Source: Alphaproteobacteria bacterium (GTDB lineage: Bacteria; Pseudomonadota; Alphaproteobacteria; Rhizobiales; JAJFHC01). Taken from it: a stretch of DNA of 60,733 nucleotides. Positions within the stretch are counted from its first letter, which is position 1. The number at the start of each line of letters is the position of its first letter. The position numbers were made by a program, and so were the translations under genes. The DNA lies in the NCBI GenBank assembly GCA_021775805.1, contig JAJFHD010000049.1, positions 1 through 60,733 of the forward strand. The letters are read 5' to 3'. Shown here piece by piece: positions 34,969 through 45,659 of this stretch. The notes under the pieces are model-generated. The model worked only from the letters and a program-made list of their open reading frames with translations. It searched no databases and was not told the DNA's origin.

Positions 34969-35118
34969 CGGACCGCCGTCTCCATCTGTTCCGCCAGCTC
35001 AAAGGTGCTTTGAACCAGCACCATCTAATCGATCTGTCCCGATCGACTATATTGCAATGCAATACGATTTACAGACGCATGTAAAGCTGTTTCGCAACTG
35101 CAAAAGAAGGATCTTCGG

Positions 35119-35379
35119 ATGACCGAACGAATTCAGACGAGTGCCACCGACTTCCCAACCTACGAAGAGATCGACCGCCTTATGCTGGTAGCCAGGAAAG
35201 AGCGCAGTGTTATGTTTCTCACATTGATACGAAAGGCTTTTTCCCTCATTTCTGCGATAACTGGCGCGTTTTCAAGACAATTGGTGCAACTTGTCGGCAG
35301 TTCGATGGACCGATGTGTCAGGGCATTTTCAGAGTTGGCAGCCGCTGCGCATTTGAAAAAGCGCGACTCTACTGTTTGA
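35119..35379 (+). CDS. Small hypothetical protein
   Basis: An 86-residue protein with AGAAGGA 8-14 nt before the ATG, so translation is plausible. The centre (VMFLTLIRKAFSLISAITGAF) is amphipathic to hydrophobic and the C-terminus is basic. I do not recognise a family. It is divergent from the LysR gene, which could regulate it. Confidence 0.5.
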   Translation: MTERIQTSATDFPTYEEIDRLMLVARKERSVMFLTLIRKAFSLISAITGAFSRQLVQLVGSSMDRCVRAFSELAAAAHLKKRDSTV

Positions 35380-35629
35380 GAAAACCTCAGCACGATTTCC
35401 CGACAACCATGTTGCACTGCAGCGCGGCTTGAGAGTGCCCGCCCGGTTCATGAGTATGGCGTTGGCCTCAACCTTGCGGTCAGTCCGCTTCGCCGGCGAG
35501 TGCACGAACAAACGTCGGATCAACGGGTTCCAAGATCAATTTCACAGGCTCGTCGACGACGACTGTCGGGAATGGATCTTCCAGCGTACTCAAGGTTCCC
35601 GCTGATCCACACGCTCAGCAGTTGAGGTC

Positions 35630-36184
35630 ATGATGCAAGAGTATGATTCATGCGTTCCTGTGATTAGACAGCTCAAATGCAATGAGATGAGCTTGCTCCA
35701 TACACATCTGTTGCGGTTGGGACAGTTGAGCCGGACCATGCGCTTTAACCGTCCCGTGACCGACCAGTTCATTGAGGAGTATTGTAGTCATCTTGCGTCC
35801 GATAATTGTGCTGTGTACGGCCTGTTCCTTCAAGGTGTGTTGCGTGGGTCGGTTGAAATCCGATTAAGGACAGTGTCCGATGCCTCCGAAGCCGAACTGA
35901 CCCTCAGTGTTGAGGACCTTTGGCAAAACGCAGGACTGGGAACTGTTCTGGTGGCGGATGCCTTTTCGACCGCTCGAACCATGGACATCACCACGGTATG
36001 TTTGGTCTGTCTCCGGGAAAACTATCCTATGAGGCGTGTGTTGGCGAAAACCGCCGCGAGATTTCGGACAATGACATCCGTCAGACCTGACGAAGATGAC
36101 CCGGAAACGTTTGGCGCCGACGTTTTTGTCACATTTTTGTTGAATTCCGGAGATCAGGGCATTCGTCGGTTTCTAATGCGATAG
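35630..36184 (+). CDS. GNAT-family N-acetyltransferase
   Basis: A 184-residue protein with a GNAT core. The acetyl-CoA loop is QNAGLGTVLV, preceded by the strand ELTLSVEDLW. GAGG lies 4-7 nt before the first of two adjacent ATGs (35630, 35633). The acceptor is unknown. It is a single-gene unit before the urease cluster, which is transcribed toward it. Confidence 0.75.
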   Translation: MMQEYDSCVPVIRQLKCNEMSLLHTHLLRLGQLSRTMRFNRPVTDQFIEEYCSHLASDNCAVYGLFLQGVLRGSVEIRLRTVSDASEAELTLSVEDLWQNAGLGTVLVADAFSTARTMDITTVCLVCLRENYPMRRVLAKTAARFRTMTSVRPDEDDPETFGADVFVTFLLNSGDQGIRRFLMR

Positions 36185-36259
36185 CTCGGCGTTTGATCCC
36201 GCGCAACCGATGTTCATCCGGTTTAACAAACACCCCATGAGGCAAGTGCGAAATTCACC

Positions 36260-36874
36260 TTATAAGCCGCCCATATCCTGGAGAAAAGTCACAACCTCCT
36301 CGACGCCGACGCCACTGCGCAGGTCTGCCATCAGGTAGGGCCGGTCGCCGCGGACACTTATTGTATCTTTCTCCATTGAATCGAGATCTGCGCCGACATA
36401 TTGAGCCAAGTCGATCTTGTTGACGATCAGGAGATCGGAGCGGGCGATGGCTGGACCTCCCTTGCGCGGAATGTCGTCGCCTTGGCACACGGAAATGACA
36501 TAGATTGTTAGATCTGCCAGTTCTGGTGAAAAGGTTGCCGCCAGATTGTCTCCGCCGGATTCGATGAAGATTACGTCAAGTTCCGGATGGCGTTGATTGA
36601 GGCCGGCAATCGCCTGAAGGTTGATCGACGCATCTTCGCGGATGGCGGTGTGAGGACACCCGCCGGTTTCGACGCCGATAATGTAGTCGGAGGGCAGGGC
36701 CTGCAAGCGCACAAGAGCCTCGGCGTCTTCGCGGGTGTAGATGTCATTGGTGACGACGCCGACAGACCATTTGTCCCGCATGTGCTTGCAAAGGTTGGCC
36801 GTCAGTGTGGTCTTGCCGGTGCCGACCGGGCCGCCGATGCCGACGCGGAGAGGGCCATTGCCGAATGTACTCAT
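36260..36874 (-). CDS. ureG: Urease accessory GTPase UreG
   Basis: A 204-residue SIMIBI GTPase that supplies energy for nickel insertion into urease. The P-loop [11 protein letters not shown] is at residues 14-24. The nickel-binding CPH-type motif ([16 protein letters not shown]), the [17 protein letters not shown] segment and VNKIDLA are all conserved. It is the last gene of the operon and its ATG overlaps the ureF stop by 4 nt. Confidence 0.97.
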   Translation of the reverse strand: MSTFGNGPLRVGIGGPVGTGKTTLTANLCKHMRDKWSVGVVTNDIYTREDAEALVRLQALPSDYIIGVETGGCPHTAIREDASINLQAIAGLNQRHPELDVIFIESGGDNLAATFSPELADLTIYVISVCQGDDIPRKGGPAIARSDLLIVNKIDLAQYVGADLDSMEKDTISVRGDRPYLMADLRSGVGVEEVVTFLQDMGGL

Positions 36875-37554
36875 GAACGAAAGATCCTTGAATTGAGCGT
36901 TTCGTGCCTCATGGCGGAAATGTCCGCGACGATGGTGGCACTCCCCAGATCGTCCAGTGTGGCGGTGCCAGCCCTGGAGGCGGTTTCCAGGATCGCGGGC
37001 TCAAGTTGACTGATCAGCTTGACGCCGTCCTGCTGCCCCAGTCTCATGAGGCGCAACGCCGCCTGGACCTGGATTGAAACATAGGCATGAGCATAGGCTG
37101 CCGCAGTCGACTCCAGGTGTATGTTGCAGGCTCCGGAAACGAGGCCGACCGCCACGGGCAGCGGACAGTCGGCGGCCACCGGCGCGCCGATCCCGTCTGT
37201 CCATTCAGGCCATTGCCGGGCGGCCACCAGAAAGGCATCGCCCTGGGCGCAGGTTTCCAGATAGCGCTCCCTGGAGCCCGCCAGGGCCCTTGAAAGTTCG
37301 GCGATGGCATGGATATCGCCACCGTTGACCGTCTGCCGCCAGGCCTGCGCGAGAAGCACGCAATCGTTCCACCCGGGGCCGCTGGTCAACAGAACGATCA
37401 GCCAGTCCTGCAGACCGTCCCGGTCGCAAACGGTGCCGTGGGCCACTGCCGATTCCAGGGCGTGGCTATAGCTGAAAGCCCCTGTTGGAAATGCCGGCGA
37501 CATCCAGCTCAAGAGCCTGATCAGACCCTGCTGCGGGGGCGCCGCCTCAGTCAT
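36871..37554 (-). CDS. ureF: Urease accessory protein UreF
   Basis: A 227-residue UreF, a helical chaperone of the nickel-loading complex with UreD and UreG. Conserved parts include [19 protein letters not shown] near the N-terminus and the late [25 protein letters not shown] start it at the ATG at 37554, which overlaps the end of ureE by 8 nt; a longer frame to 37716 lies inside ureE. Confidence 0.95.
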   Translation of the reverse strand: MTEAAPPQQGLIRLLSWMSPAFPTGAFSYSHALESAVAHGTVCDRDGLQDWLIVLLTSGPGWNDCVLLAQAWRQTVNGGDIHAIAELSRALAGSRERYLETCAQGDAFLVAARQWPEWTDGIGAPVAADCPLPVAVGLVSGACNIHLESTAAAYAHAYVSIQVQAALRLMRLGQQDGVKLISQLEPAILETASRAGTATLDDLGSATIVADISAMRHETLNSRIFRS

Positions 37555-38014
37555 GGCTGTGACCGCCCGGTCCCTCGCTGCCGTCGCCGTGGTTATGAGT
37601 ATCGTAGGCGCCGCCCTCCGGGTCGAACGGCGCCTCAATCTCGGTGACGGTAGCCGCAAGCCCGTGAAGCATGTCACGAATGACATGATCACGGCGGATT
37701 CGAATGCGATCGCCAATGATCTGTGCGGGAAGATGCCGGTTGCCCAGTTGCCAGGCGAGGATCAGTGTGTGCCGGTTGTTCCTGCCACAGATTTCATAGA
37801 GGGCTTCGGGAACGGCGCGGACTTCGATCACCCGGCCATCGTCCAGTTCCAGCCCGTCACCATGCCGCAACCGCCGCGCTTCCGGCAGATCGAGCATGAA
37901 GGATATGCCGTTGTCGGAGACAAACCTCATGCGCCGGCGGTGGCGCGCCGTTTCGTCCAGCGTAATCGTGTCGGCGGGCCGGGTGAAGTCGCGGCTGATG
38001 GAGACCACGCGCAT
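37547..38014 (-). CDS. ureE: Urease accessory metallochaperone UreE
   Basis: A 155-residue UreE that delivers nickel. The N-terminal peptide-binding-like domain ([11 protein letters not shown]) and the C-terminal metal-binding domain (GNRHLPAQI) are present. The tail is only modestly His-rich (HNHGDG then GGHSHD). It starts 2 nt after ureC. Confidence 0.95.
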   Translation of the reverse strand: MRVVSISRDFTRPADTITLDETARHRRRMRFVSDNGISFMLDLPEARRLRHGDGLELDDGRVIEVRAVPEALYEICGRNNRHTLILAWQLGNRHLPAQIIGDRIRIRRDHVIRDMLHGLAATVTEIEAPFDPEGGAYDTHNHGDGSEGPGGHSHD

Positions 38015-38016
38015 CT

Positions 38017-39729
38017 CTAGAACAGGAAATAGCGCTGCGCCATCGGCACGATTACGACCGGGTCGCAGGTCAGCAGTTCGCCATCGGCGCGAACTTCATA
38101 GGTTTCGGGATCGACCTCTATCTCCGGTGTGGCGTTATTGAGGACCATTGATGCCTTCGACAGACCGCCCCGGGTGTTTTCAACGGCGACCATCGTCTTG
38201 TCGGTCTTCAAGGTCCCGGCAAGGTCACGGTCGAGGGCGGCACCGGATACGAAAGTGACCGACGAATTGGTGACGGCCTTGCCGAAGGCGCCGAACATCG
38301 GGCGGTAATGCACCGGCTGTGGAGTCGGGATCGACGCGTTCGGGTCGCCCATCGGGGCTGCCGCAATCGATCCGCCGATGAGCACCATGGCAGGTTTGAC
38401 GCCAAAAAAGGCCGGGTCCCACAAGACCAGATCCGCACGCTTTCCGACCTCGACAGATCCTATTTCGCGACTCATGCCCTGGGCCACGGCCGGATTGATC
38501 GTGTATTTCGCGATGTAACGGCGGACCCGGAAATTGTCGTTGTCGCCCGTCTCCTCGGGCAGGGGGCCGCGCTGACGCTTCATCTTGTCAGCCGTTTGCC
38601 AGGTTCGGATCAGGACTTCGCCGACACGGCCCATGGCCTGACTGTCGGAAGCGATGATCGAGAAGGCGCCCAGATCATGAAGGATGTCCTCGGCGGCGAT
38701 GGTTTCCTTGCGAATGCGACTTTCGGCAAACGCTATGTCTTCGGGAATGTTGCTGTCCAGGTGATGGCAGACCATCAGCATGTCCAGATGCTCCGCGATC
38801 GTGTTCACCGTGTAGGGCCGGGTCGGATTCGTGGAAGAGGGCAATACGTTGGGCAGTCCGCAGACCTTGATGATATCGGGTGCGTGGCCGCCGCCGGCGC
38901 CTTCGGTGTGGAAGGCATGGATCGTACGGCCCTTGAAGGCGGCTATGGTGTTCTCGACGAAACCACTCTCGTTGAGCGTGTCGGTATGTATCATCACCTG
39001 GACATCGAAGGCATCCGCCACCGTGAGGCAAGTGTCGATGGCGGCGGGTGTTGTGCCCCAGTCCTCGTGCAGTTTCAGTGCGCAGGCCCCGCCCAACACC
39101 ATTTCTTCAAGGGCGGGGGGGAGTGAGGCGTTGCCCTTGCCGGAGAAGCCCAGGTTCATGGGGAAGGCGTCGGCGGCCTGGATCATCCGCCCCAGATGCC
39201 ATGGCCCGGGTGTCGCGGTCGTGGCCAGTGTTCCGTGTGCCGGGCCGGTGCCGCCTCCCAGCATGGTGGTGATACCGGACATCAGCGCCTCTTCGATCTG
39301 CTGCGGACAGATGAAATGAATGTGGCTGTCGAACCCGCCCGCCGTCAGTATTTTTCCCTCGCCGGCGATCACCTCTGTGCCTGGGCCAATGATGATGTCG
39401 ACACCAGACTGGGTATCCGGATTGCCGGCCTTGCCGATGGTCGCGATCCGCCCGTCCCTCAATCCGAGGTCGGCCTTGTAGATCCCGGTATGGTCGATAA
39501 TCAGAGCGTTGGTAATGACGGTATCGACCGCACCGCCGGCTCTGGTCACCTGGCTCTGGCCCATGCCGTCGCGGATTACCTTGCCGCCACCGAACTTGAC
39601 TTCCTCGCCATAGGTGGTGAGGTCCTTTTCGACTTCCACAAACAGCTCGGTATCGGCGAGACGGACGCGGTCGCCGGTCGTTGGACCAAACATTTCAGCG
39701 TATGCCGCGCGGGAAATTCTTGCCGCCAT
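38017..39729 (-). CDS. ureC: Urease alpha subunit UreC
   Basis: The 570-residue catalytic subunit hydrolysing urea to ammonia and carbamate. The dinickel ligands are visible: His136 and His138 (HIH), carbamylated Lys219 in ALKLHED, and His247 in VMIHTD. The mobile flap carries Cys320 and His321 (MVCHHL). I start it at the ATG at 39729, where homology begins ([20 protein letters not shown]), 1 nt after ureB. The frame is open far upstream but inside ureB. No damage is seen, so urease should be active. Confidence 0.97.
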   Translation of the reverse strand: MAARISRAAYAEMFGPTTGDRVRLADTELFVEVEKDLTTYGEEVKFGGGKVIRDGMGQSQVTRAGGAVDTVITNALIIDHTGIYKADLGLRDGRIATIGKAGNPDTQSGVDIIIGPGTEVIAGEGKILTAGGFDSHIHFICPQQIEEALMSGITTMLGGGTGPAHGTLATTATPGPWHLGRMIQAADAFPMNLGFSGKGNASLPPALEEMVLGGACALKLHEDWGTTPAAIDTCLTVADAFDVQVMIHTDTLNESGFVENTIAAFKGRTIHAFHTEGAGGGHAPDIIKVCGLPNVLPSSTNPTRPYTVNTIAEHLDMLMVCHHLDSNIPEDIAFAESRIRKETIAAEDILHDLGAFSIIASDSQAMGRVGEVLIRTWQTADKMKRQRGPLPEETGDNDNFRVRRYIAKYTINPAVAQGMSREIGSVEVGKRADLVLWDPAFFGVKPAMVLIGGSIAAAPMGDPNASIPTPQPVHYRPMFGAFGKAVTNSSVTFVSGAALDRDLAGTLKTDKTMVAVENTRGGLSKASMVLNNATPEIEVDPETYEVRADGELLTCDPVVIVPMAQRYFLF

Positions 39730-39730
39730 A

Positions 39731-40036
39731 TCAGATGTCACCCATAACTTTTCGCTGGAAACCGAATACCCGCCGCCGCCCCCTGAAGGGCACGAGCACG
39801 ACATCGCGCCTTTGTCCGGGTTCGAATCTGACGGCTGTGCCGGGCGCGATGTCGAGCCTGGTCCCCCGCGTCTTCTCACGGTCGAAGGAAAGCGCTTCAT
39901 TGGTTTCGAAGAAATGGTAGTGGCTGCCCACCTGCACGGGTCTGTCGCCGGTATTGGCGACGTTGATCGTAACGGTTTCAGCACCCTCATTGAAGATGAT
40001 TTCGCCATCGGCGGTGATGATTTCACCAGGTATCAT
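39731..40036 (-). CDS. ureB: Urease beta subunit UreB
   Basis: A 101-residue beta subunit, separate from UreA as in most proteobacteria. The conserved start [13 protein letters not shown] and core [19 protein letters not shown] are present. It lies between ureA (9-nt gap) and ureC (1-nt gap). Confidence 0.96.
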   Translation of the reverse strand: MIPGEIITADGEIIFNEGAETVTINVANTGDRPVQVGSHYHFFETNEALSFDREKTRGTRLDIAPGTAVRFEPGQRRDVVLVPFRGRRRVFGFQRKVMGDI

Positions 40037-40045
40037 GTGGACCTT

Positions 40046-40348
40046 CTATCTTATCGGTTGGTGAACTGTGACGAGTTTGACGCCATCGGGAAATGTTGCT
40101 TCAACCTGTATGTCGTGGATCATTTCGGAGATGCCATCCATGACCTGTTGCCGGCTGACGACGTGGGCGCCTGCCTCCATGAGGTCGGCAACGCTGCGGC
40201 CGTCGCGGGCGCCTTCCACCACGAAGTCGGAGATGAGCGCAATCGCCTCGGGGTGATTGAGCTTGACGCCGCGTTCGAGACGTCGTCGGGCGACCATCGC
40301 CGCCATGGCGATCAGAAGCTTGTCTTTTTCACGTGGTGTCAGATTCAT
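40046..40348 (-). CDS. ureA: Urease gamma subunit UreA
   Basis: A 100-residue gamma subunit of normal length. [23 protein letters not shown] and the [10 protein letters not shown] segment are diagnostic. The ATG at 40348 is supported by homology; an upstream extension reaches into the gap before ureD. Confidence 0.96.
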   Translation of the reverse strand: MNLTPREKDKLLIAMAAMVARRRLERGVKLNHPEAIALISDFVVEGARDGRSVADLMEAGAHVVSRQQVMDGISEMIHDIQVEATFPDGVKLVTVHQPIR

Positions 40349-40361
40349 GCGCGGCTTCCCG

Positions 40362-41195
40362 TCATAGTGACCAAGTTCTGGGCAGAGGTATATCGCCGTT
40401 GAGCAGAGAGACAAGCGGCATCAGTTTTTCTCTCAGGCCATAGCCGTCATCGGCAACAAGGCGGGCCAGCAGATGGCCGTTCCAAAAGGACGCCCCGCCA
40501 TCATTGCCAATGATCCTCCTGGCGTTTGCCAGCAGGTCTTCCGCGCGCGGTGAAACCAGAAGCACGGTCGCCAGAGCGCCCTTGCCGCCGGTGACAGCAG
40601 CCTTTGCGAGAAGTGCTGAAACATCGCCGCCAATTCTGAAGTCTTCCGCATAGACGAGTCTGCCAGCCTGCCGGATACGCCACCGGTCGTGCAGGCTGGC
40701 TACCGTCAGGATCTCGCCCATGGAATGCCGGCCCAGGATCATTGGTTCGACGAACAGCCCTTCACAGCCTTCGGCCAGATCGGCACAGATTGTTCGGGAG
40801 AATTTTGATCGATCAAACACGATCAACTCCTGCGGCAACCACGCCACCCGGGCGCCGTGGCCGGCGCAGATGCTGATATTTGTCAGGGCAGTCTGGCCTG
40901 ATGATTTGTAGAGTTTCTCACAGGCCTGGGTCGTCAGCGTGAGCTGTGTTTCCGGCCCCAGTTCAATGTTCCAGTCCAGCCGGTCGCCCCCGGTCATGCC
41001 ACCGGCGGTATTAATCAGCACGGCCTCGACCCCCGTGCCCAGATAGGTGCGGGGCAGGCGGATTTTCGCGCAGCCTTCCTGGTACAGGTGTTTCAGTCGT
41101 GTCTGGTTGTCGAGGCAAACGACCGAAATCCGGCCGACGCCGGAACTTCGCTGCAGGACGGTTTGGGACTCAGCAAGTGACGTGTTCAAGTTCAT
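40362..41195 (-). CDS. ureD: Urease accessory protein UreD
   Basis: A 277-residue UreD (UreH), the scaffold for UreF/UreG on apo-urease. Conserved features are [22 protein letters not shown] and [15 protein letters not shown]. It starts the urease half of the operon, 105 nt after urtE, and no separate promoter stands out. Confidence 0.95.
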   Translation of the reverse strand: MNLNTSLAESQTVLQRSSGVGRISVVCLDNQTRLKHLYQEGCAKIRLPRTYLGTGVEAVLINTAGGMTGGDRLDWNIELGPETQLTLTTQACEKLYKSSGQTALTNISICAGHGARVAWLPQELIVFDRSKFSRTICADLAEGCEGLFVEPMILGRHSMGEILTVASLHDRWRIRQAGRLVYAEDFRIGGDVSALLAKAAVTGGKGALATVLLVSPRAEDLLANARRIIGNDGGASFWNGHLLARLVADDGYGLREKLMPLVSLLNGDIPLPRTWSL

Positions 41196-41300
41196 TGATG
41201 ACCGGCCCGTTTGGATAAAATCCCAGAATAACCGACAGCGCCGCCGCAGGCTATCCCAAGGCGCGCTTGCGCGACCAATACACCGGTATGGGCGCTTTTG

Positions 41301-41993
41301 TCAGACCGTGAGATATTCACGCACGTCGCTCCTGTCGAGTGTTTCCGGCTTGCCAGAGTGGACGATCTCGCCGCGGTCCATGATGTATATATGGTCGGCA
41401 ATCTGGCGGCAGAAATCGAGATATTGCTCGACGAGCAGAATTGTGATGCCGCGGTCACGCAACTGGACGAGGGCACGGGCGATATCCTTGATGATGGATG
41501 GCTGAATGCCTTCTGTCGGTTCGTCAAGCACAAGCAATTTTGGCCGGATGACCAGAGCCCGGGCAATCGCAAGCTGTTGCTGCTGGCCTCCCGACAAATC
41601 CCCGCCGCGACGGTGAAGCATGTCCTGCAGTACCGGAAAAAGCTCGAAAAGATAGGGCGGGAAACTGCGCTGGTCGGGTTTCACGGCACTGAAGCCGACC
41701 TGGAGGTTTTCCTTCACCGTCAGGAGCGGGAAAATTTCACGTCCCTGAGGCACAAACCCGATGCCGGCACGGGCTCGGTCATAGGCAAATTTTTTCGTGA
41801 AGGTTTCGCCGTTGAACCGGATGTCACCGAAGCTGAGTGGATGCTGACCGATGATCGAACGAAGAAGCGACGATTTGCCCACGCCGTTGCGGCCCAGGAT
41901 GCAGGTTATCCTGTCGGCCTCGATTTCAATCGAGACGTCGCGTAGCGCAAGGGCAGCTCCGTAGTGCAACTCGGCGTTCTCGACCGTCAGCAT
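41301..41993 (-). CDS. urtE: Urea ABC transporter ATPase UrtE
   Basis: A 230-residue LivF-type ATPase. Walker A is GRNGVGKSS, the signature LSGGQQQQ and Walker B LLVLDEPTEGIQPS, typical of UrtE. It lies 2 nt after urtD and last in the urtABCDE set, next to ureD. Confidence 0.94.
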   Translation of the reverse strand: MLTVENAELHYGAALALRDVSIEIEADRITCILGRNGVGKSSLLRSIIGQHPLSFGDIRFNGETFTKKFAYDRARAGIGFVPQGREIFPLLTVKENLQVGFSAVKPDQRSFPPYLFELFPVLQDMLHRRGGDLSGGQQQQLAIARALVIRPKLLVLDEPTEGIQPSIIKDIARALVQLRDRGITILLVEQYLDFCRQIADHIYIMDRGEIVHSGKPETLDRSDVREYLTV

Positions 41994-41995
41994 CC

Positions 41996-42751
41996 TTATC
42001 TCCCCAGATAGACGTCAATGACCTGCCGGTCGGAACTGACCTGGTCGAGCGAACCCTCCGCCAGCACCGATCCTTCATGCAGACAGGTGACCTTCACATC
42101 GAGGTTGCGGACGAAGTCCATGTCATGCTCGACGACGACGACCGTGTGGCTCCGGGAAATATCGCGCAGCAGCCGCGCCGTCTCGGCGGTCTCGGCATCG
42201 GTCATCCCGGCGACGGGTTCATCAACCAGGAGCAGCTTGGGTTCCTGGGCGAGCAGCATGCCGATCTCGAGCCATTGCTTCTGTCCGTGCGACAGACTGC
42301 CGGCGGGAGCCTGCCGTCGTTCGGCGAGGCGCGTGGTGTTGAGGATGTCATCTATCCGGTCGGTCTCCTGCGATGACGGCCGCCCGAAGAGAAGCCGCCG
42401 GATCGAGTGTGCCCCCGACATGGCCAGCAGAATGTTGTCTTCGACACTATGGTTTTCGAACACAGTGGGTTTCTGGAACTTGCGGCCTATCCCCAATGTG
42501 GCGATGGTGGATTCATCATGAGCCGTCAGGTCGACGACACCGTCAAAGTAGATGTCACCGGAATCCGGTTTCGTCTTGCCGGTTATGATATCCATCATGG
42601 TCGTCTTCCCGGCCCCGTTAGGTCCGATGATCGCGCGCATTTCACCGGCTTCCAGAGTCAGGGACAATCCGTTGATCGCCTTGAAGCCGTCAAATGAAAC
42701 AGAAACGTCATCCAGGTAAAGCATTGAAGAGGTGAGTTTGCCGGCCGTCAT
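41996..42751 (-). CDS. urtD: Urea ABC transporter ATPase UrtD
   Basis: A 251-residue LivG-type ATPase. Walker A is GPNGAGKTT, followed by the UrtD-typical MMDIITGKTKPDSGDIYFDG; the signature is LSHGQKQW and Walker B LLLVDEPVAGM. Its ATG overlaps the urtC stop by 4 nt. Confidence 0.94.
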   Translation of the reverse strand: MTAGKLTSSMLYLDDVSVSFDGFKAINGLSLTLEAGEMRAIIGPNGAGKTTMMDIITGKTKPDSGDIYFDGVVDLTAHDESTIATLGIGRKFQKPTVFENHSVEDNILLAMSGAHSIRRLLFGRPSSQETDRIDDILNTTRLAERRQAPAGSLSHGQKQWLEIGMLLAQEPKLLLVDEPVAGMTDAETAETARLLRDISRSHTVVVVEHDMDFVRNLDVKVTCLHEGSVLAEGSLDQVSSDRQVIDVYLGR

Positions 42752-43917
42752 GCCGGTCGCTCCACTGGTTCCAACGGAACACCCGCCGACGGCGCGGACG
42801 GCGGTGCCTTGGGGTAGCGCCCTCGGGCAAAAGCCTTCCAGTACCTTGCGATGGTTCCCACGATGCCGTCTCTCAGGAAGAGTGTTGTCAACACGAACAA
42901 TGCGCCCAGAACAAATAGCCAGTACTCGGGAAACAGGCCGGTGAACCAGCTTTTTCCGCTATTGACAAACAACGCGCCGACCACCGGTCCGATGATCGTT
43001 CCCCGGCCACCAACCGCCGTCCAGATAACGATTTCGATGGAATTGGCCGGCGCAAACTCGCCGGGATTGATGATGCCCACCTGCGGCACATACAGGGCGC
43101 CGGCTATGCCGGCGATGATCGCGGAAAGCGTCCAGACGAACAGCTTGATGAATTCGGGGCGATACCCCAGGAAACGCGTGCGGTCTTCAGCGTCGCGAAC
43201 GGCAACCAGCAGTTTGCCGAACCGGGACGCCGTGATGGCGGCTACCAGCATCAGAGACCCGGCCAGAAATACCGCGCTCAGGGCGAAGAGCGATGCGCGG
43301 GTTTCGCGCGACTGAATGTCGAACCCGAGTATCTCCTTGAAATCGGTCAACCCGTTGTTGCCCCCCAGCCCCAGGTCATTTCGGAAAAACGCAAGCATCA
43401 GTGCGTAGGTCATCGCCTGCGTGACAATCGAAAGATAGACGCCGGAAACCCGGCTGCGAAACGCAAGCCAGCCGAAGACGAAGGCGAGCAAACCCGGCAC
43501 GGCGATCACAAGCAATGCTGCAAACCAGAACTGATCCAGCCCCCACCAGAACCATGGCAACTCCTTCCAGTTCAGGAAAACCATGAAATCGGGAAGTACG
43601 GGATGGCTGTAGACGCCGCGCGTGCCGATCTGGCGCATGAGATACATGCCCATCACGTAACCGCCCAACGCGAAGAACGCGCCATGGCCAAGCGACAGGA
43701 CACCACAATATCCCCATACCAGATTGAGAGACACGGCGAGCATCGCGTAGCAAAGAAATTTACCGAGCAGGGCGACGATATGGTCGGGCACGTACAGGAA
43801 ATGTTCAGGAGACAAGACCAGATTGCAGAATGGCACCGCGGCAGCGAAGAGAAGAATGACCGCGACCGCAACAGGGGCCGTGCGGCCGGCGATGTTGATC
43901 CGGGTGCTCGATGTCAT
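42748..43917 (-). CDS. urtC: Urea ABC transporter permease UrtC
   Basis: A 389-residue LivM-type permease with about ten hydrophobic segments. LNLVWGYCGVLSLGHGAFFALGGY is the conserved core. The start at 43917 is where homology begins; the frame continues open upstream inside urtB. Its ATG overlaps the urtB stop by 4 nt. Confidence 0.93.
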   Translation of the reverse strand: MTSSTRINIAGRTAPVAVAVILLFAAAVPFCNLVLSPEHFLYVPDHIVALLGKFLCYAMLAVSLNLVWGYCGVLSLGHGAFFALGGYVMGMYLMRQIGTRGVYSHPVLPDFMVFLNWKELPWFWWGLDQFWFAALLVIAVPGLLAFVFGWLAFRSRVSGVYLSIVTQAMTYALMLAFFRNDLGLGGNNGLTDFKEILGFDIQSRETRASLFALSAVFLAGSLMLVAAITASRFGKLLVAVRDAEDRTRFLGYRPEFIKLFVWTLSAIIAGIAGALYVPQVGIINPGEFAPANSIEIVIWTAVGGRGTIIGPVVGALFVNSGKSWFTGLFPEYWLFVLGALFVLTTLFLRDGIVGTIARYWKAFARGRYPKAPPSAPSAGVPLEPVERPA

Positions 43918-45539
43918 GCGTCGACAGCCCTTCCCTTGAGTGCAAACAGACCACGGGGGCGTTTCTGGATGAACAGGATAATCAGAACCAGAATGATGAT
44001 CTTTCCGAGGACGGCACCGGCATAGGGCTCCAGAAACTTGTTCAGCACGCCGAGTGACATGGCGCCCACCAGCGTGCCCCAAAGGTTGCCGACGCCGCCG
44101 AAAACGACGACCAGAAAACTGTCGATGATGTAGCTCTGGCCAAGACTGGGCGACACATTGTCGATCTGGCTCAGAGCGACGCCCGCGATACCGGCAATGC
44201 CTGATCCAAGTGAGAAAGTCATGGCATCGATCATGGGCGTGCGGATGCCCATTGCTGCCGCCATGCGCCGGTTCTGGGTTACCGCGCGCATGTTCAGTCC
44301 CAGCGATGACCGGTTCATCACGAGATAGAGAACGGCAAACAGGGTGAGGGCGAAGACAACGATCCACAGACGGTTCCAGGTGATCGATAACTGGCCCACT
44401 TCGAAAGCGCCCGACATCCACGACGGATTGCCGACTTCACGGTTCGTTGGCCCGAAAATGGTGCGTACGGTCTGCTGCAGCACCAGGGAGACTCCCCAGG
44501 TGGCGAGCAGGGTTTCAAGCGGGCGGCCGTAGAGGTGGCGAATGAGCCCGCGTTCCATGATGAATCCGATGCTGCCGCTGACCAGGAAAGCAAGCGGCAA
44601 CGCTATGACCAGGGAATAGGTAAACAACTCCGGGGCAGCGGTGCGGATCGCTTCCTGAACGGCGAATGTCGTGTAGGCTCCCAGCATCACCATCTCGCCG
44701 TGGGCCATGTTGATGACGCCCATGACGCCAAACGTAATGGCAAGGCCGATGGCGGCAAGCAGCAGGACTGAACCCAGCGAAATGCCATACCAGATATTCT
44801 GTGCCGACGACCACAGCGCCAGCGATCCCTTGACCTGCTTGATGCCGGCATCGAGAGCTTCCGCCACGGCGCCTTTGCTGACGGTCCGGAATTTCGACAA
44901 CAGCGCCAGAGACACCCGGTCGCCTCTTGCGACAATGCGTTTTATCGCCGCGAGTTTTTCGTCGGTCGACGAACCGGTGGCCATGATTGCCGATGCCCGC
45001 GCATCCAGAAAAGCCGTGCGGACGGTCTCGTCCGTTTCGGTCTCCAGCGCCGCATCAAGGGCGGCGAGCGATGAGGCGTCGGCGGTTGAGAATATTGTTT
45101 CAGCAGCCTTAATGCGGACATCTGCCGATTTGGCTTTCAGCGTGAGCCCGGACAACGCGGCGTCGATCCGGCGGCGCAATGAATTCTTGATCCGGATCTT
45201 CCTGTAGTCGGTTGACGTGCGGCCGCCCGGGTCGATCGTGTCTCCGCTGACGGGGTCTCGCAGAGAAATGTCGCCGCCTGATCCTTCGACCAGAACCACC
45301 CAGTTGTCTGACTTGCGGATCCTCAGGTAGCCGCGTGAAAGTCCGTTCAGCGCGGGGGCGGCGGCCGGGTCACCGGTGGCGCCCAGTTCGTCGATGATTG
45401 TTTCGATTTCCGAAAACGTCGTGGCATCGGAAAACTTGTCGATAATGGTCCGTATCGTTGGCTCTGCGGCTTGGGCGCCGGACAGCGCGAGCCACAACAG
45501 AACGGTAATGAATTTGCTCAGAATGAGACGCGGAAGCAT
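43914..45539 (-). CDS. urtB: Urea ABC transporter permease UrtB
   Basis: A 541-residue LivH-type permease. As usual for UrtB it has a signal-like start and a roughly 230-residue extension before the first permease helix (after SAQNIWYGISLGSVLLL). The core includes GVINMAHGEMVMLGAYTTF. I start it at the ATG at 45539, followed by a hydrophobic segment ending in GAQAAEP. It lies 120 nt after urtA. Confidence 0.93.
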   Translation of the reverse strand: MLPRLILSKFITVLLWLALSGAQAAEPTIRTIIDKFSDATTFSEIETIIDELGATGDPAAAPALNGLSRGYLRIRKSDNWVVLVEGSGGDISLRDPVSGDTIDPGGRTSTDYRKIRIKNSLRRRIDAALSGLTLKAKSADVRIKAAETIFSTADASSLAALDAALETETDETVRTAFLDARASAIMATGSSTDEKLAAIKRIVARGDRVSLALLSKFRTVSKGAVAEALDAGIKQVKGSLALWSSAQNIWYGISLGSVLLLAAIGLAITFGVMGVINMAHGEMVMLGAYTTFAVQEAIRTAAPELFTYSLVIALPLAFLVSGSIGFIMERGLIRHLYGRPLETLLATWGVSLVLQQTVRTIFGPTNREVGNPSWMSGAFEVGQLSITWNRLWIVVFALTLFAVLYLVMNRSSLGLNMRAVTQNRRMAAAMGIRTPMIDAMTFSLGSGIAGIAGVALSQIDNVSPSLGQSYIIDSFLVVVFGGVGNLWGTLVGAMSLGVLNKFLEPYAGAVLGKIIILVLIILFIQKRPRGLFALKGRAVDA

Positions 45540-45659
45540 GAGGTCTTTTCGCCCGGTTTGTCTGCTTGATCGGAAAACCCGTTTCAGGTCGGCCGTGGCA
45601 GCCAAAGAGTCGATGCCACCACGGCCGCTCACCAGGCCTTTGGGAGGAGAAGGTGAGAC